Assembly (NCBI GenBank): GCA_013433145.1
Contig: CM024170.1
Coordinates: 1,009,214 to 1,073,213, forward strand
From: Ascaris suum
Lineage: Eukaryota; Nematoda; Chromadorea; Rhabditida; Ascarididae
Reading direction: 5' to 3'
Length of the DNA stretch: 64,000 bases
Shown: positions 38,581-51,802 of the stretch, in pieces
How positions within the stretch are numbered: position 1 is the stretch's first letter
Layout: each line of letters starts with the position of its first letter
The notes under the pieces: model-generated
Database searches by the model: none
What the model saw: the letters and a program-made list of their open reading frames with translations, nothing else
What the model was told of the DNA's origin: nothing
Position numbers and translations under genes: made by a program

Positions 38581-41500
38581 TCAGACTCCTGGTGCAGTGC
38601 CAGATGGGGCCCCTCCCTGACCTGAACCGGCCAACGCGAGTGCTGCAGCGGTGTTTTGCGACGCCTTCTGCTTCAACATCGTCCAATCGAATGTGTAGTC
38701 ATACTGCAAAATACCTGTTCGACCTTGTAACAGTGCGCACCACACCTTTACATAATAAAATCAAACGGTTCACGTCGGGATCATCTTGAAAACATACAGC
38801 TAGCTATCACACAGGAAAAGCGTTCACTCTGTGCGAAACATTTATACGAACGAAAAGCCTGCGTAGCATAAATCCTTCTCTCCCCCCCCCCCCCCCCCGA
38901 AGAAATGAGAGTGCCGCCTTCAATATGGACAGCGATGCCTCATCAAGTCAGCATGAACTTCTCAGCAACTGTTCTCATGATAGGTAAAAAGTGAAGGTAA
39001 TCTTATGCTACTAAAGAATGTCCAGTTAAAAAAGCTGAGAATTAGTTTCACCTCCTTCATACTGCATACCTGCATATGCCTCTCTCATTCTCATTCTAGG
39101 AATCATTGAAGACAGGGATAGCGCATACCACAGGTAACCTCACCTTTTAAGCTCATCAATAGCTCCAGAATAAGATACCCAAAAATATGTAGACTTTCAC
39201 TTTACCACAAAAAAAGGAATCTTTCGTTAAAGACTTCTGCAAATGACCATAGTGGGAAGACGTGAAGATATTACTACCACAACAATGGTGTGTAAGACTG
39301 CAACTATTGCTCTGGAGTGCTGAAGAAATAAGCGATATCATCGACGTTCAAAAACTTATTTTCCTTCGAGGAAGCGAATCGGAGACTACTAAGACAAACA
39401 AATCAAGGATCCGGGACAACTGGTTTTGGTCGCGGAGTTTAGCAATGATTGCCTGCGTCATCGTAGAAGTCCCCCCTCCCTTCTCTGCAAACATAATATT
39501 TTGGAGGGGAAGGATTTCCAAATATTCTTGTTCCAAAAAGATTCAATGCAACGCATTAATTGAAAACAAAATAAACGATCATTTAAATGCACTTCTTTCC
39601 CTCTTCCTCTTCTCCCCTCCCCCCTCGAAACAAAAGAACAACCTGATGATTCAGCGTTCTGAAGAGAATGCGGAACAGCTGACGAAGATACATATAGTCG
39701 GGAGCCTCATCAAATCGCAATCCACGGCAATAGTTCAGGTACATGGCGAATTCCGCTGGGAACCCCTTGCAGAGCACCTACAAACAAACAAGTTGTACTT
39801 TGTTCAACTACTTTCTTAACTCCACGCTAAATAAATAAATGAAAAATACACCCTTATCCTACCAACAAGACAACGGCTCACATTAATTGCATAGCGACAC
39901 AACAATGAAATGAATGGATCTAGACTTCGCGATTCGTCCCCCTTTCTCCTCCTTTATAGGGGATAGATGGATTAATGGAACTATTCGTTGAAACACATTT
40001 ACAATCCCGCCGACTTGTACAAATTTCGTTGTGCAAATTTCGTTGCAATTTAACTACCACGTTAGTCGACGAACGTGAGAGATGTTTTCATATAAGCGAC
40101 TCGATCAATAATAGGCAATAAACTGCATACAACAATTAACTAATACACAGAGATCACGTCAGCTATTGTATCTTAAAAACTTCAAGCAAGAAAACATATA
40201 GCGCAATATCAACCGCGAAAAAAAGAATACTTCGACAGGAGTGGACATCTTTTTTTCACTGATCTTCTCGTATTTTTGTTTCTTAGTAGCCGCCTTCAAT
40301 CCTTGCCAAGGAAGTGTGCCTCTGCAAAAGAATCGAGTCATTGGACTAAGCGAAAATAACAAATATCTACTCCTGAACGTTTATTTACTAAAAACCATAC
40401 ATGATCTACTAGCCTCTTCAATCTAAAACTGTACTCGACGAAGGGCATATTCTTACGCAGCAGATAAAAAAGATGGCGGCATAAAACGCAACGTCGATTT
40501 GTGCACCTACATATTTGCAAATCACCAATCGATGCCACTATAATATCTCTGACTCACAACAGCTTTTACGAACTTTTTCTCTGATTTTTCATAACATCCC
40601 TCGATAGGTCTTCAGGAATCTCTTCTAGGGTACACTACGCATGCAAGGTTCACGCACCGATTAACTCCGACCCACGATCGTGACATTTTTTGAGCAATTT
40701 GAGTTAACACAGACAACAATGTAGTTCACACGCGACATATTTATCGGGTGAATTTCAATGCAGCCATGAGCGCAATGGCTGTAAAGAAAGAAACCTGTAA
40801 CGTCTGCTCAAAAAGAACTTATCAAAGCACTCTCTAACAAAAGCTTTCCACTCTTAGACCTTCCTGAAGGCAATAGGGGACTTTTCAGCGAAAAAACTAA
40901 CCAGTTGTTGGAAGAGTAGGGAAGAATTATTGAAAACGAAAGAGAATGTTTCGACAATGGACGTTCAGTGGTAATAACGTAATGCAAACATGGCCATCAA
41001 CTTTGCGTTATTTTTGTAAAGTTTCAGCACAGATTTGCATAAAAGCATTGATTTAGTGGCCAAAGGAGGGGATTCCAAAGAATAAAGAGCGTTGACTGAC
41101 TTATTAAAATACATCAAAACGTATCCCAACGACTCCATGTCGTCCCTGCGCGACTGCTCGATACCGAGGTGAGCGTTGATTGACGCATAACGCGCCGTTC
41201 CAGTCAGATTCTGAAACATTCAAATGCCACTCCGCTATCGCATAATCAAACCCCCACGCAAAAAACCTTATTTGTGGCTAAGAATCGATAAATGTCTTTA
41301 AAAAACGCTCAATTCATGCTTGGCACACTCTCGGAAGGGTGAAGTCATAAGGACTTCGCTCTCCCACAAGTCACCTCTAGAGGGTAGAAACTCCTCTCTA
41401 TCCTTCTTCGATGAAGACCTTCTGTATCAATGGTCTTTCCTTCACGAGCCTGGAAGTTAAACTGTACAGATGCACGGAAGTTAAACTGTCAGGTATTTAA

Positions 41501-44500
41501 ATGTTAACTAATCAAGTAAAGATGAAGCAAGCTAACCTTGTCTTCCCGATACGGGATGTGCGCTCGCGTTCGCGAGTCGCGATATTTCTTCGCTAATCCA
41601 AAATCGATTAAGAACAGTTTGTTGCAGTGGCGTCCAATACCCATCATGAAATTATCGGGCTGAAAAGCAAACTTAATTTAGTATCGCCACATCACTTTGC
41701 CTACTACTTCCATAATTCAGCCAATACAACATATCACTCGTCTGTACTTTATCCGAAACATCACCGTGCTCCATCAAAAAATGTTTTCCACAATAACATA
41801 TAAATAATCCCCGCAATACTTCTTAATTATCCAAAGTTTCTCTCTGCTTAAAAAAAACTCGATCACCTCTGATAGACGCGTTTATTTCCATCTTCTACGC
41901 GTTTGAAAATACTCCTTGCAATGCACAATTCGTAACACCTTCACAAGCTCTACCCTCACCCGCACATCCATACCAAGCAAGCAGTGCACACTACCGGCCC
42001 ACTAAAATAAATTTCTCTAACAAATTGCGGCAAAGACCCTCTGATACCTCCTCTTGTTCGTAAGTCTAAACCGCCGCCATTTAAATATATTAGGCGTCCA
42101 CAATATACCACCTTCAGTTTTCACATGTGGATCAATACACGAGTTGCCTACCTTAATATCGCGGTGGATGAAATTCTTGACGTGGACGTATTCAATGCGA
42201 CCAATCATCTGATCGGCTAACATCAATACCGTCTTCATCGTAAAGCGCCTACTGCAGAAATTGAATAGATCCTCGAGAGAAGGTCCAAGCAAATCCATCA
42301 CCAACACGTTGTATTCCCGCTCCGTGCCATACCTCAACATTTACTATTCATCAAATCATCTCAAACGTCATCTTTCCATTCTTAGTACAATCTCATTAGT
42401 AAGAAGAATTCTCTCCTACTTACCTGATGGGACGGACGATTCACGTCAGATAGTTAGCTAACTGCATAAAGAGAGAACAAACTGTATAAAAAAGATGACG
42501 AACACATTTTGAAAGAGATCAATCTCTGAAGACAAGGCAACACATTGCGAGAAGTTGTGCATTAATTTATTGGGGAAAAGGTGGAAACACAGCACTGTAA
42601 CTATTTGTTCCGCAGACTGACAGCAAATGGCAGAAAAAATTCAAGCTCCTGACATCCGTGAAGTATAAGAATAATGGTTGGAACACCAACAGGAGTTCTC
42701 TAGAAGGTGGAAGAGGATGTTCAAATCTAGTTGAAAGCATGGATGCGCAAAAAAAAAAACGGAGAAACATCCCACCAGAGACGGAATCATCGCGCCAACT
42801 TGTCAACCTTTTGACTATCATTCTGAGCAAAGATTAAAATGGGCTCATGAAAGTACCACTTTCCATATCCTTACAGGATATTTCTCAGCTACCAGTGGCC
42901 TAATGCAGCTTAAAACATATGCCGGAATAAAAGACCTCTGACATACCTCCGACTTGGCACGTAATCTCTTCTTCGCTGGATCTTTCCAAACTGTCTCGTT
43001 GAAGTAATAATACGTCAGCGCGTAGCAAAAGCTTAAGCACTTTCCAAAAAAAGAAAAAAAAGCAAAGCCTGACAACAAAATTTCTCCGAAGAATTCTCCG
43101 ATGACTGATGCCCTCATTTCGCTAGTCAATAAAAACTGCAGCTGATAACAAACTCTTCAGGAAATATATTGTTCATACTATTAAAGCGGAAGTCTTTGCC
43201 TCTCGATTCTCTATTTTCGTTAACGCGTATCAAAATTTACCTGTCTCGAGCATTCCATTAGCTAAATCTTGTTGCATATAAGCTCGTCAAAAGTGCTTGC
43301 AGCTACTCGAATGCATCTCACGAGACGAGAAAGCATGTTCGTCACCTGACATTCTTATCGCTCAGCTTGGATTTAAATCTAGCCAAAGAAAAATGCGTGC
43401 CTCGACACAAATAATCATAAACAATACACACATAAACATTCATCCTCCTCATAACTGCGATACGATATGATATATCATCAAATATGTGCAAATTTTTGCA
43501 TCTGCTGACGAAAAAATTGTGCAATTCTATTATGCAACCTATATGCATAAATTTAGCTGTACGAAATTAAGCCAATATAGAAAAATATCGAGAAATGCAT
43601 CAGATTAGATGATTTTCTATCACTGCTCGTTGAGCAGGTTGGGCGTACGAACCTAGAGAAAGTTCTTTCAGATTCTATAGAAGTTTTTAAACATTTTTTG
43701 ACGTCAAAACTTATAATTTCTGCTCAGGAAGAAATCGGGATGCAAACAACAATGAATGACGCCGAAAATAAATTGAACATTACGCAGGCAAATTTAGCAG
43801 GAATATTTCCCACAACTAACGATATTTCCACTACTAGCATTTACAAAATCGCCTCACAGATTTTGCGAACAAAATGAGCAGAAGAATATTTGAAATGCTG
43901 CCTAAGAATTTCAAAGAAATCTGCTCGGATCTGTTGCATAGGTCTTGCAAGACAATCTTTTTTTGACTTTTTAATAATGGTTTATAGGTTTATAGTGATT
44001 TATTGCAAGATAATGGTTTATCATCAGATTTATACCGCCCACTAGTAGGGTGATATATGATAATCAATGATTTTGTAAAAACATCCATGGCGCATCTAGA
44101 AAACTTTGAATCGATCGAAATAATCCAGGTCTTTGAACCGCATGAATGCTTCTAAAAATCACCACTATACTACTCTACTAGATGCGATCCTCTGGATAAA
44201 GGAAGTGAGAAGAATCAAAGAATATCATAGACTACTTCTGCCAAGCGATATATTTCATTTCATAAAGCGCGTAGTGGCACTCACTTCCGTATCTCAAGCC
44301 CCCAACCTGGTGCGGACATCTGTGCTCGATAATCTAAAGTGACCAATTAGACGACCAGATCTCCTCCCCATCCATTTTAGGTACGGTAAGTTATGATGTG
44401 ATATATGCTATATTTACTTCAACGTTTGCCAAGCACCACTGTTTTTTTTTTTTTAAACGACTCCATAGTTTTGAGAGCAACAAATGTGTGCTATAAACTA

Positions 44501-47500
44501 ACACAGCATTACACTACGATACTATGATGAGGCGCATAAAAACGTGAGGGATGCCGGCGGAAGAGGACAGACGATACAAGCATATTATCTATCCTCTTCC
44601 GGTTCTATTTCGAGAACCGGAAACCAAAAAGCGAAGAGAGTTGGAAAACAGAAATAAATCGCCTTCATCCCGCACTGACGAGAGAAAACATATACGACAG
44701 AATCTAATGCACGTGTTATCCTTTGTCTCATCACGATCATCCTTTCTGTTCTATGCTTCTACTCTCCTCATTAATTATAAGGAAGTAAACTTTTTGAGGC
44801 GATGCACACACCTTTGGTAATGGCTCCGTACGGTTCCACGTCCTTTGGCACCTACTGGTGGTCAAAATATAGATCCACTCAGCAATCCTCAACAATTCCG
44901 TTTTATTTCATTAAATCCCTGACCTTCTATACTCTCACATTCAACCTATAATATTTATAATTTAAAAACATCATTTACTAAATGGTTTCGCTTCGTTTTC
45001 TGAGCGAAAGGCCAATCGTTACGGATTGTGCAGCAAACCTAAAAGTACGATAAATGCTCATCCCCTCTCAAAAGCTCAAAGCAGACTGATCCACTTGCAC
45101 GCATTCACCGCCATGGATGTGTGCAATCGAAACAAGGATGAGTCAATGAGCCAAATGAAGAGAACAACCGAACGATGATTACAAGCCCGGATCGCATAGG
45201 ATGGGCAACATCTCGCATCTTTCTCGTCCCTTTATAACAACAATGCTCAGTTCCGCCTCCTCTAAGTGAATGTGTGAAATGATAATCCAAATATTAGTAA
45301 TGCACGAAATCGAACTGTGGCAGCAGATGATCATATCCATCCTGAGAGGCTCCCCAAGCTATCATGTTCTGTTTTCTTTAAGCTGTAACATATATGGTAG
45401 GAGGTATTCGTTTGTTGAGAAAGGAAGGGGGAGGAGCGAACAAGGTTACAGGAGAAGAAAAGCTTTTGGTTACGAAAGAAAAAGTTTCCATATGAGCAGC
45501 AGCAAGAAAAAGCCTTCCTCTTACATTCGTGATGCTGAAGTTAGAGGGAAGGTAGCTTCAGACAACAGTTATAAGTGACATAAGCGGAATATGCCGTGTG
45601 GACAACATCCAGCCACGATCTACGGATGGATTCCACGGCTCACCTATAAAAAGGGCCCGATCACTGTGGCATCCTCGTATTACAATCACGTTTCTCTTTC
45701 TTGTGGTGATGAGCAAATCTTATTTCCACGGTGGTTTCGGAGATGACAGAACTATTGCTCTAGAAGGTGGCAGTCCCGTAGCACAGTTCGCCAAACCTCA
45801 GTGGCCAGTCTTCATGAAAAACGTGCGGTTATTGCCACCCTTTTGTGAAGAAGCGGAGCGTTCTCCTGAGTACTGAACAAGAAGATCGATGCCTCTTGAT
45901 ACCAAAAAAACGGCGTTTTGGGTATCATTCACTAATATATTATACTACTACCGAGTACCTGCACGACACGAGCCAAATACAGTGGCGTGTAACTTCCACC
46001 GACATAACACGCAATCTTATCAGGCTCACAAGTGGAAAGTGATAAATAAAGATGACCACCTTCTCAAACTCTCCCTTCTTCCCAACTTCCTCCCACGGTA
46101 TTTTTGAATAAATCCATCGACATGGAAAACCTTTTGATTCAAATAAACAAGTAATCACTTTTAGATCCATAATAAATTAAATTAGGAGAAAAATGCGGAA
46201 ATCAAGAGCGATTAAATTGAACATGCAAGGATATGAAAAACAAAGGTAGATTGAAAGAATAACCATCGTATATGCGGGATTCCAACGCCACCTTGAAGTA
46301 TTTTGTAGACCTTGCTCTCATAGAGCAATTGTGGATGCCGTGCCTTAAATAAATCAACCAGCATTTATTCCTCATCGCCATATTCACGACATATCAGTTG
46401 CAAATCCCACAAGACAAACGATATTAGATGAAGCTGAATCTCTAAGCTTAGAACGGCCTGAGGGAGAGCACGTATGATGTCTGGCTCAAGCGTGTGTTAC
46501 CCACATTTAAACCGGTTGTGATTTCATTCCTGTAGTTGAAAGATTCGACCATGGTTCAGTATGCCTTCCCCATTTCCGGCCGCATCATAGAGTGCAGCTT
46601 CATCGCGCGGAAACTAGAAAAAACTACACCAAAACAACGAAAAATGCCTTATTATTCAACCATCACATACTTCAAGCATCATCCCCACCTATGTAACAGC
46701 TTTATTATGTCGCATCTGCCAAAGGCGTTTAATTTCTAAATAATTCTCCGATTAGTAACTAAGCTAAATAGTCAGCTTAGCATTTTTTGTTAATGTTCCC
46801 TCCTTTCAATGTGAGAAGAGTAAGAGATTTCTGTCATTAAAGACGCAAATCTGGTTAGTTTCCGGCAATGACCAATACCTCTACTTTTCTCGCGATCCAT
46901 AAACGGGCTGCAAGCAAGAAATTCGCCAACGGAAAAATTACTTGAAAAAAGATTGAAAACTTTCACATCCCTTATTCGACAATACATAAAAACCTTCCGT
47001 GAAATTTATCTTCGAAGAAACTTTCGCCATAATCTCAACAAATTTCTTCTAATGTGAAAAAATTTCGACCAAACTTTTCGTTACTGAACATGTGTGAGTT
47101 GGGAATTCCGAAAGGCGAGTTGATAAAACATCAACGCAACTATCAGAGACGAAATAAGCGTCCCATTCTGGGTATTATTTAGAAACATCTGTTGCAATTC
47201 TGCGGTCAACGGCTTTTCATCGAGAACGATCGCGCAAACCTTCTGAGATTGTATTGTTCACGCCCACAACAAGTGATGAACTCATTTTTCGCAGACCATA
47301 CAACGGCTACCAACCCTTTCCGTTAGATTAACGGAACGGAACAGCAGCCCGTGTATAGTTACAGAGTAACTGCACTTGTCCTACGTGAGCCGAAATAGCG
47401 GGCGATGGAGGAGTGGAGAAAAGGGGAAGGAGAAGAGGAGAGAAAGGATTACATAGATTTCTTTTGAGCTTTCGATAAATTCAAAAGCGTTGCGCCTTTG

Positions 47501-47899
47501 AAAAAGGCTGTAATGAAATACCCCGCGAGGTTTCTCTCTAGCAGTATTCGGTTGGCGGTTATTGACCTTCTTCAGTTGTTCTCATCGCAGCCCTCATCAC
47601 CGAAAATAAAACATCCCGCTGCATGCCACGAGAAGACACCCCACTCCGATCGCCGAAACAACCCGCTTGAGCTCGTCCAACTTCTCATATTCCCTCTGAC
47701 ATTTACAAAAATATCTTAGTAATAAAATTCATGGAAAATGACGTGCCTTATTGGATTCCATCTTGACGGCCACTTCCTCGCCATTTGTAATATTTATTGC
47801 CAGATAAATGTCACCGAACGATCCGGAGCCGATCTTTCGGATTAATTTATATTTTGTGGCGACAATGAAATCCCGCGAGTTCGTGGAGACACCGGCCAT
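38581..47899 (-). CDS. kin-19: Casein kinase I alpha (CK1 alpha), complete, 8 exons
   Basis: Ser/Thr kinase that phosphorylates beta-catenin and other targets in Wnt signalling and the cell cycle. Exons: 47747-47899, 46264-46343, 42152-42332, 41537-41659, 41101-41210, 40231-40321, 39643-39777, 38581-38703. They sum to 996 bases, keep phase throughout and give 331 residues ending in TGA, close to the 337 of human CK1 alpha. Visible: P-loop GSGSFG (24-29), catalytic Lys46 (VAVK), HRDIKPDN (134-141), DFG (157-159), and the CK1-type SIN (189-191) in place of APE. The C-terminal tail is short, Ala/Gly/Pro-rich and variable in the family. The block [17 protein letters not shown] is as I remember it from C. 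elegans KIN-19. Intron 1 uses a GC donor (see findings). The start ATG at 47899 gives the usual N-terminus just before [10 protein letters not shown]. Confidence 0.97.
38882..38898. repeat. Poly-C run, 17 bases
   Basis: An uninterrupted C17 run in CK1 alpha intron 7, about 180 bases from the last exon. Read on the transcribed strand it is a G run able to form a quadruplex. Confidence 0.95.
41452..41489. repeat. Short direct repeat, two 14-bp copies
   Basis: GGAAGTTAAACTGT occurs at 41452 and again at 41476 in CK1 alpha intron 4. The spacing is 24 bases. Confidence 0.7.
42333..46263. other. CK1 alpha intron 2 (3.9 kb)
   Basis: The flanking exons join as TG|G inside the conserved HIRWYG, so nothing from the kinase is missing. 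Open frames on either strand within the intron (for example plus 45270-45578 and 45598-45876, minus 42845-43129) show no domain and no matching splice partners. I see no gene here. Confidence 0.75.
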
Positions 47900-48320
47900 C
47901 CTCGTCGCCCTTCAAGCACTCAATATCGGATAAAATGAACAGCATACGCGACATCGTTTTCCGAGGAAACTTCCCCTCTGGTCCCACATCACAAATTCCT
48001 ATCCCACAATAAAAAAACCTTGTCATACAACGCAGCTATACGCATGTTTACACGTCAACCGTTCCACGCCACGGAAGAAAACTTGGAAGCACATCGCATC
48101 ATACACATCATATCATCGATCTATTCGAAAACAGTTGCAACAGGTAAATACAACGTTGTGTGATCGAGATTCCTCACATGAACCCGATATACGAAATACT
48201 ACTTTTACTTGGATTTTCAAAATGATTCGTCGAATGCCGACTCCCCACCTTCCCCTCTTCCATAAACCTTTATCGACCATTTCCGTGTGCGCAGCAGATC
48301 GGTCCAAATTATAAGGGAAT

Positions 48321-48333
48321 GGGGGGGGGGGGG
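48321..48333. repeat. Poly-G run, 13 bases
   Basis: An uninterrupted G13 run, then T and a G-rich stretch, about 420 bases upstream of the CK1 alpha start codon and so in its likely promoter or 5' UTR region. Confidence 0.95.
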
Positions 48334-49862
48334 TGGGAGGTAAGGGAGAACGCTGCCGAGCTTTTATTCAATAGCCGCAAAATATGGGGAACGATGAAGC
48401 CCATCAAACTGTACAGTGACAAATTGATAAATAATAAACACTTAAAGATATCGCTCTATTTCTCGCTCTATACAGTTCTACGTATCACAAAAATATAAGC
48501 ATCAAGCAAGTTGTTACCCCAACCACCTTACCGCCACTTTCCAGACCTTAATGATGCTCATGATATACAGTAAGAACTGCAAAACCTCAGACATTTAACG
48601 ATGACGTAAACCTGCTATCAGACCGAAGTGCGACTACAATAGTTTTCGATCATCCAGTTTCGCTAAGTGCACCGAGCGGATATTTGTATCTCAAGATGAC
48701 CACAGCATTATCATTCCCCCAGGTCCATCTCTCTAGTATCATCAAATCTCTTCCTCCCATTCCCCTCCCCTCCTTGCAGCAACACCAGAAAAAACAATGC
48801 CTACGCGGTACACATACCACTAACAGCACAATGAACGTTCTGACACGTATCAGTACTGTTGTGAGCTTAAATCTGGAAAACATGCCACGTAATCAATAAT
48901 ATGCAAATATTCTTAGCAGCCCACCAACTTCATGACTAATTCTGCGAATGAATATGCTGAAAAGTTTTTTGCGTCATCAACGCATCGTTGTTTGAATATG
49001 CATATTCGATCGGCGAGAAAATAAGGAACTCGACAGGTAAAGACTAATTTGATGTGCAAATAACTGACCAGTGGGCACAACAAGATGACCGCATATAATG
49101 CAGGTTTAAATGAATTAATCATCGATTGAAATGAATCACTGCAAATTGATAAGCGAGCAGATATATCGGACGATAACCTCGACATATGGGCTCATCCCCG
49201 CTATGGGTTCTGTGAAGTGATAATTTGCTCCTTAAGTTCCAAACACTCTCAATGACAATAAACACCAACTCGCCATACTCCCTCCCTTTAACTTCTATTC
49301 GGTATCGATACAACCCAATCATTTTACATTGTGCAATCTATTGGAATAGAAAACCCGCAGCGAAGAAATGCCAGTGCCATCTTGGATAAACAAAACCTAC
49401 ATAGATAGAGAATTTCTTTGGCTATACCTATACAGTTTTTGCTATTGGTTTGCCCTGTCACAGAGTACACCTGGATGTGACCGAATTTAACTGAGATCAA
49501 CTCATTCACAGCTACGATCACCTAACACCATTAACATTCTGTGAATCGCTTCCACTTTCAAATGTGGGCAACGTACCTTCGCTCTTCAGTGCCAAGCGCT
49601 TAGACATCACGGATGTTTGGCACCTGACGTCACAGAAAGCTGATGCTATATACGCAGTTACGTGTACTTATGCGCTTTTTACTTCACCACAGCACAGAAC
49701 TACGTCGACCCAATCAACAGAACACCACAAAACCATCCACATATCCCATTTTATATCCTAGTAGTTACATGCTTAACTCTACACCGTTCATCCACGCCTA
49801 AAAAGGCCCGCCCTCATGCCTGAAAGTCTTGTTGAATGGCTTGCATGATTTACTCTTCCTCT

Positions 49863-49877
49863 CCCCCCCCCCCCCCC
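49863..49877. repeat. Poly-C run, 15 bases
   Basis: An uninterrupted C15 run in the non-coding stretch upstream of CK1 alpha. Confidence 0.95.
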
Positions 49878-50522
49878 AGAAATTTCGAGATCGCCAATAC
49901 GATCGGACATTAAGGAAGCAAAGGAGGAGGGAGGAAAGGTGGGGGTGATAAAGTTTTCACGTGTAACTTCACAGATAAGGAAGAATTTGTGCGTTTGAAA
50001 ACTACCCGTTAATTCTGTTTTGCGTTCACGAATTTGACAGACTTCACCTCAAAACCATACCATCTCAAGATATCAACACACAAAGATCAAGTCCATTCCC
50101 TTTTACAGTCTCAACACGCACTCGGCCAAACTCGACTGAATATATATGCCCGACAAGCAAACCGCTCTTCCATTCATACAATCATTGCATCGCCAACATC
50201 ACTTGTCCACAGCACCTACTGACTCGCTTCCTATCCGAGACCGCTTTTCCTTGCTAGGAACATTCACTTCACAGATTATGAATAAGCTCTCCTCCTGCCC
50301 CCCACCCCGACCACCCCTTTGGTTACGAACACCACTGGTACGTCACCATAAATGTCATGACCACGATTACCACTGAATGCGGTACTGAACTTTTTGGCCC
50401 ATTCATTCTTCATGGGAGAGGGTTCTTAGCAAAGACACAGAAGTGCCTCCCGAACACAAACTTCAACATTTTCCTTGCCGAATGGATACAGCGAAATTAA
50501 GAACCAGTGAACAGGCACCCCT

Positions 50523-50535
50523 CCCCCCCCCCCCC
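50523..50535. repeat. Poly-C run, 13 bases
   Basis: C13, interrupted by a T and then two more C, in the same non-coding stretch. A pure A18 run follows at 50647-50664. Confidence 0.9.
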
Positions 50536-50892
50536 TCCGATATCTGCAACAATATGCGCTTCTAAGCCAACCGCATGTCAGCAACAAAAAAACATGCTCT
50601 GCGATACCTTCATATTTGATTGATCCGACTGCTTGTACAAGCCTTCAAAAAAAAAAAAAAAAAATCCACTCGCTTCTCTGTGACTAAACCACTGCAAAGC
50701 AAGAATTCAAGCAGTGCAAAATGCAGACATTTCATTTAACCCTTAACGCCCTACACATCCTCCCGAATAATATCCATTATACCTGCCAAATCCACGTTTT
50801 CAGGATCGAAATAATTCAAGAAATAATCATACATATATACATATAGGGACCACCACAGCTACCACAACTCGTATTTATAAATAAAGGCATAG

Positions 50893-51155
50893 AAAAAAAA
50901 GACCAAAATAAAGAAGATAGACCGCCTACTGGCGGTGAGCGATGAAAGGAACAACATGCACGCAGCAAACGCATTAATGAACATGGTTCCTCGACTGAAC
51001 TTTTATTTAAAATATAACCGCATGGTGAAATACAATGAAAGAATAGTGTGGAATGAAGTTCTTAGTGCAACGCCGGCAATTATTTCCGTGATTCTGCTCT
51101 TCTATGTCACAAGTTGCTTTCCAAGTCGGGAAAGACGATTATACGATCGCATATA
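50893..51155 (+). CDS. Possible plus-strand exon with one membrane segment
   Basis: An open frame on the plus strand reads ERIVWNEVLSATPAIISVILL near its end, giving one hydrophobic segment after a Lys/Asn/Met-rich stretch. It lies just upstream of the better-supported exon at 51289 and could splice to it in phase 0 (TAT|gtcaca to TTTCCAG|GTT), but that donor is weak. The family is not recognised. Confidence 0.2.
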
Positions 51156-51288
51156 GATCCTGCAATACCGACAAACAGAGATTACCGATTTCACTATGAA
51201 CTTTTACACAGTGGACAACAAAGCAGGAGAAAGTCGACAGAACGTGTGAGCACACCATTAATCAAACACCTGAAAGCAAAATTTCCAG

Positions 51289-51443
51289 GTTGGAGATGGC
51301 GCGATACTGCTCAGCACCTCCAAGTCGGAAGTAGAGGATAGAAAGGCCGAACCTGCTGTGGTTTCAAAACCTGTTCCTAAGACAAACCTTGGCATCAGCG
51401 GACTTGTAAACCCCGTAACACCTAACGATGCATATGACATACG
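51289..51443 (+). CDS. Exon of an unrecognised plus-strand gene
   Basis: The exon has a nematode-style acceptor AAATTTCCAG and a donor ATACG|gtaaag, and is open in a single plus frame that begins VGDGAILLSTSKSEVED and ends TPNDAYDI. Of 51 codons about 22 start with G and most of the rest with A or C, the purine-first pattern expected of coding DNA. The minus strand is also open but has no such bias. It enters in phase 0 and leaves in phase 2. One way to end the gene is the acceptor CTCAG at 51514, which adds about four codons and a stop. No domain is recognised. Confidence 0.42.
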
Positions 51444-51519
51444 GTAAAGAGATTGACGCAGTGGGTTTATTAAAATATGACAGTAGGGAAGTCAATTATA
51501 TTAGAGGCATCTCAGATTT

Positions 51520-51802
51520 TTACCACATTAGCGGCACTTGTCGCTGTAAATTTTCAACTTCTTTTCGTCGTCCTTCATGTGAATAACTTCCACCTTAGAC
51601 AAAAATAAACGACGGTTTAATATGCAACAATGTAGTGGCTATACTACAAGGCTATGAACTTCAGCATATCTCACCAAAGCGGAATAAAATCGGCCACCAT
51701 TACACACCTAAAGAGCATGAAACAAGCGAGAGACACCCTTCCTCGTCACTCTTTCTTCAAGTTGCAGACGTTCGCATTTAGCCATATCCTCTTCTTTGCC
51801 TG
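51520..51802 (-). CDS. Possible last two exons of a minus-strand gene
   Basis: Candidate exon 51737-51802 follows acceptor TTACTTTTACAG and reads GKEEDMAKCERLQLEERV before donor AAGG|gtgtct. Candidate exon 51520-51593 follows GTCTAAG and, in the matching phase, runs 23 codons to a stop. Its zero-phase reading VEVIHMKDDEKKLKIYSDKC is also open to a stop at 51528. The content is Lys/Glu-rich and unlike the surrounding DNA. The family is unknown, and one of the two frames must be wrong. Confidence 0.25.

Larger units (their letters stand above)
47900..50890. other. Region upstream of CK1 alpha
   Basis: Should contain the CK1 alpha promoter. I see a G13 run (48321), a C15 run (49863), a C13 run (50523) and an A18 run (50647). 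Short open frames exist on both strands. One, minus 49569-49611, starts ATG-TCT-AAG and ends at a good donor GAAG|gtacgt, but I found no following exon in phase. No gene is called. Confidence 0.45.

Noticed and set aside
39262..39819. 185-codon open frame on the plus strand
   Set aside because: It is antisense to CK1 alpha exon 7 (39643-39777), whose minus-strand reading matches the kinase exactly; the rest is intron.
45270..45876. Two plus-strand frames inside CK1 alpha intron 2
   Set aside because: No domain, weak splice signals and ordinary composition; treated as chance.
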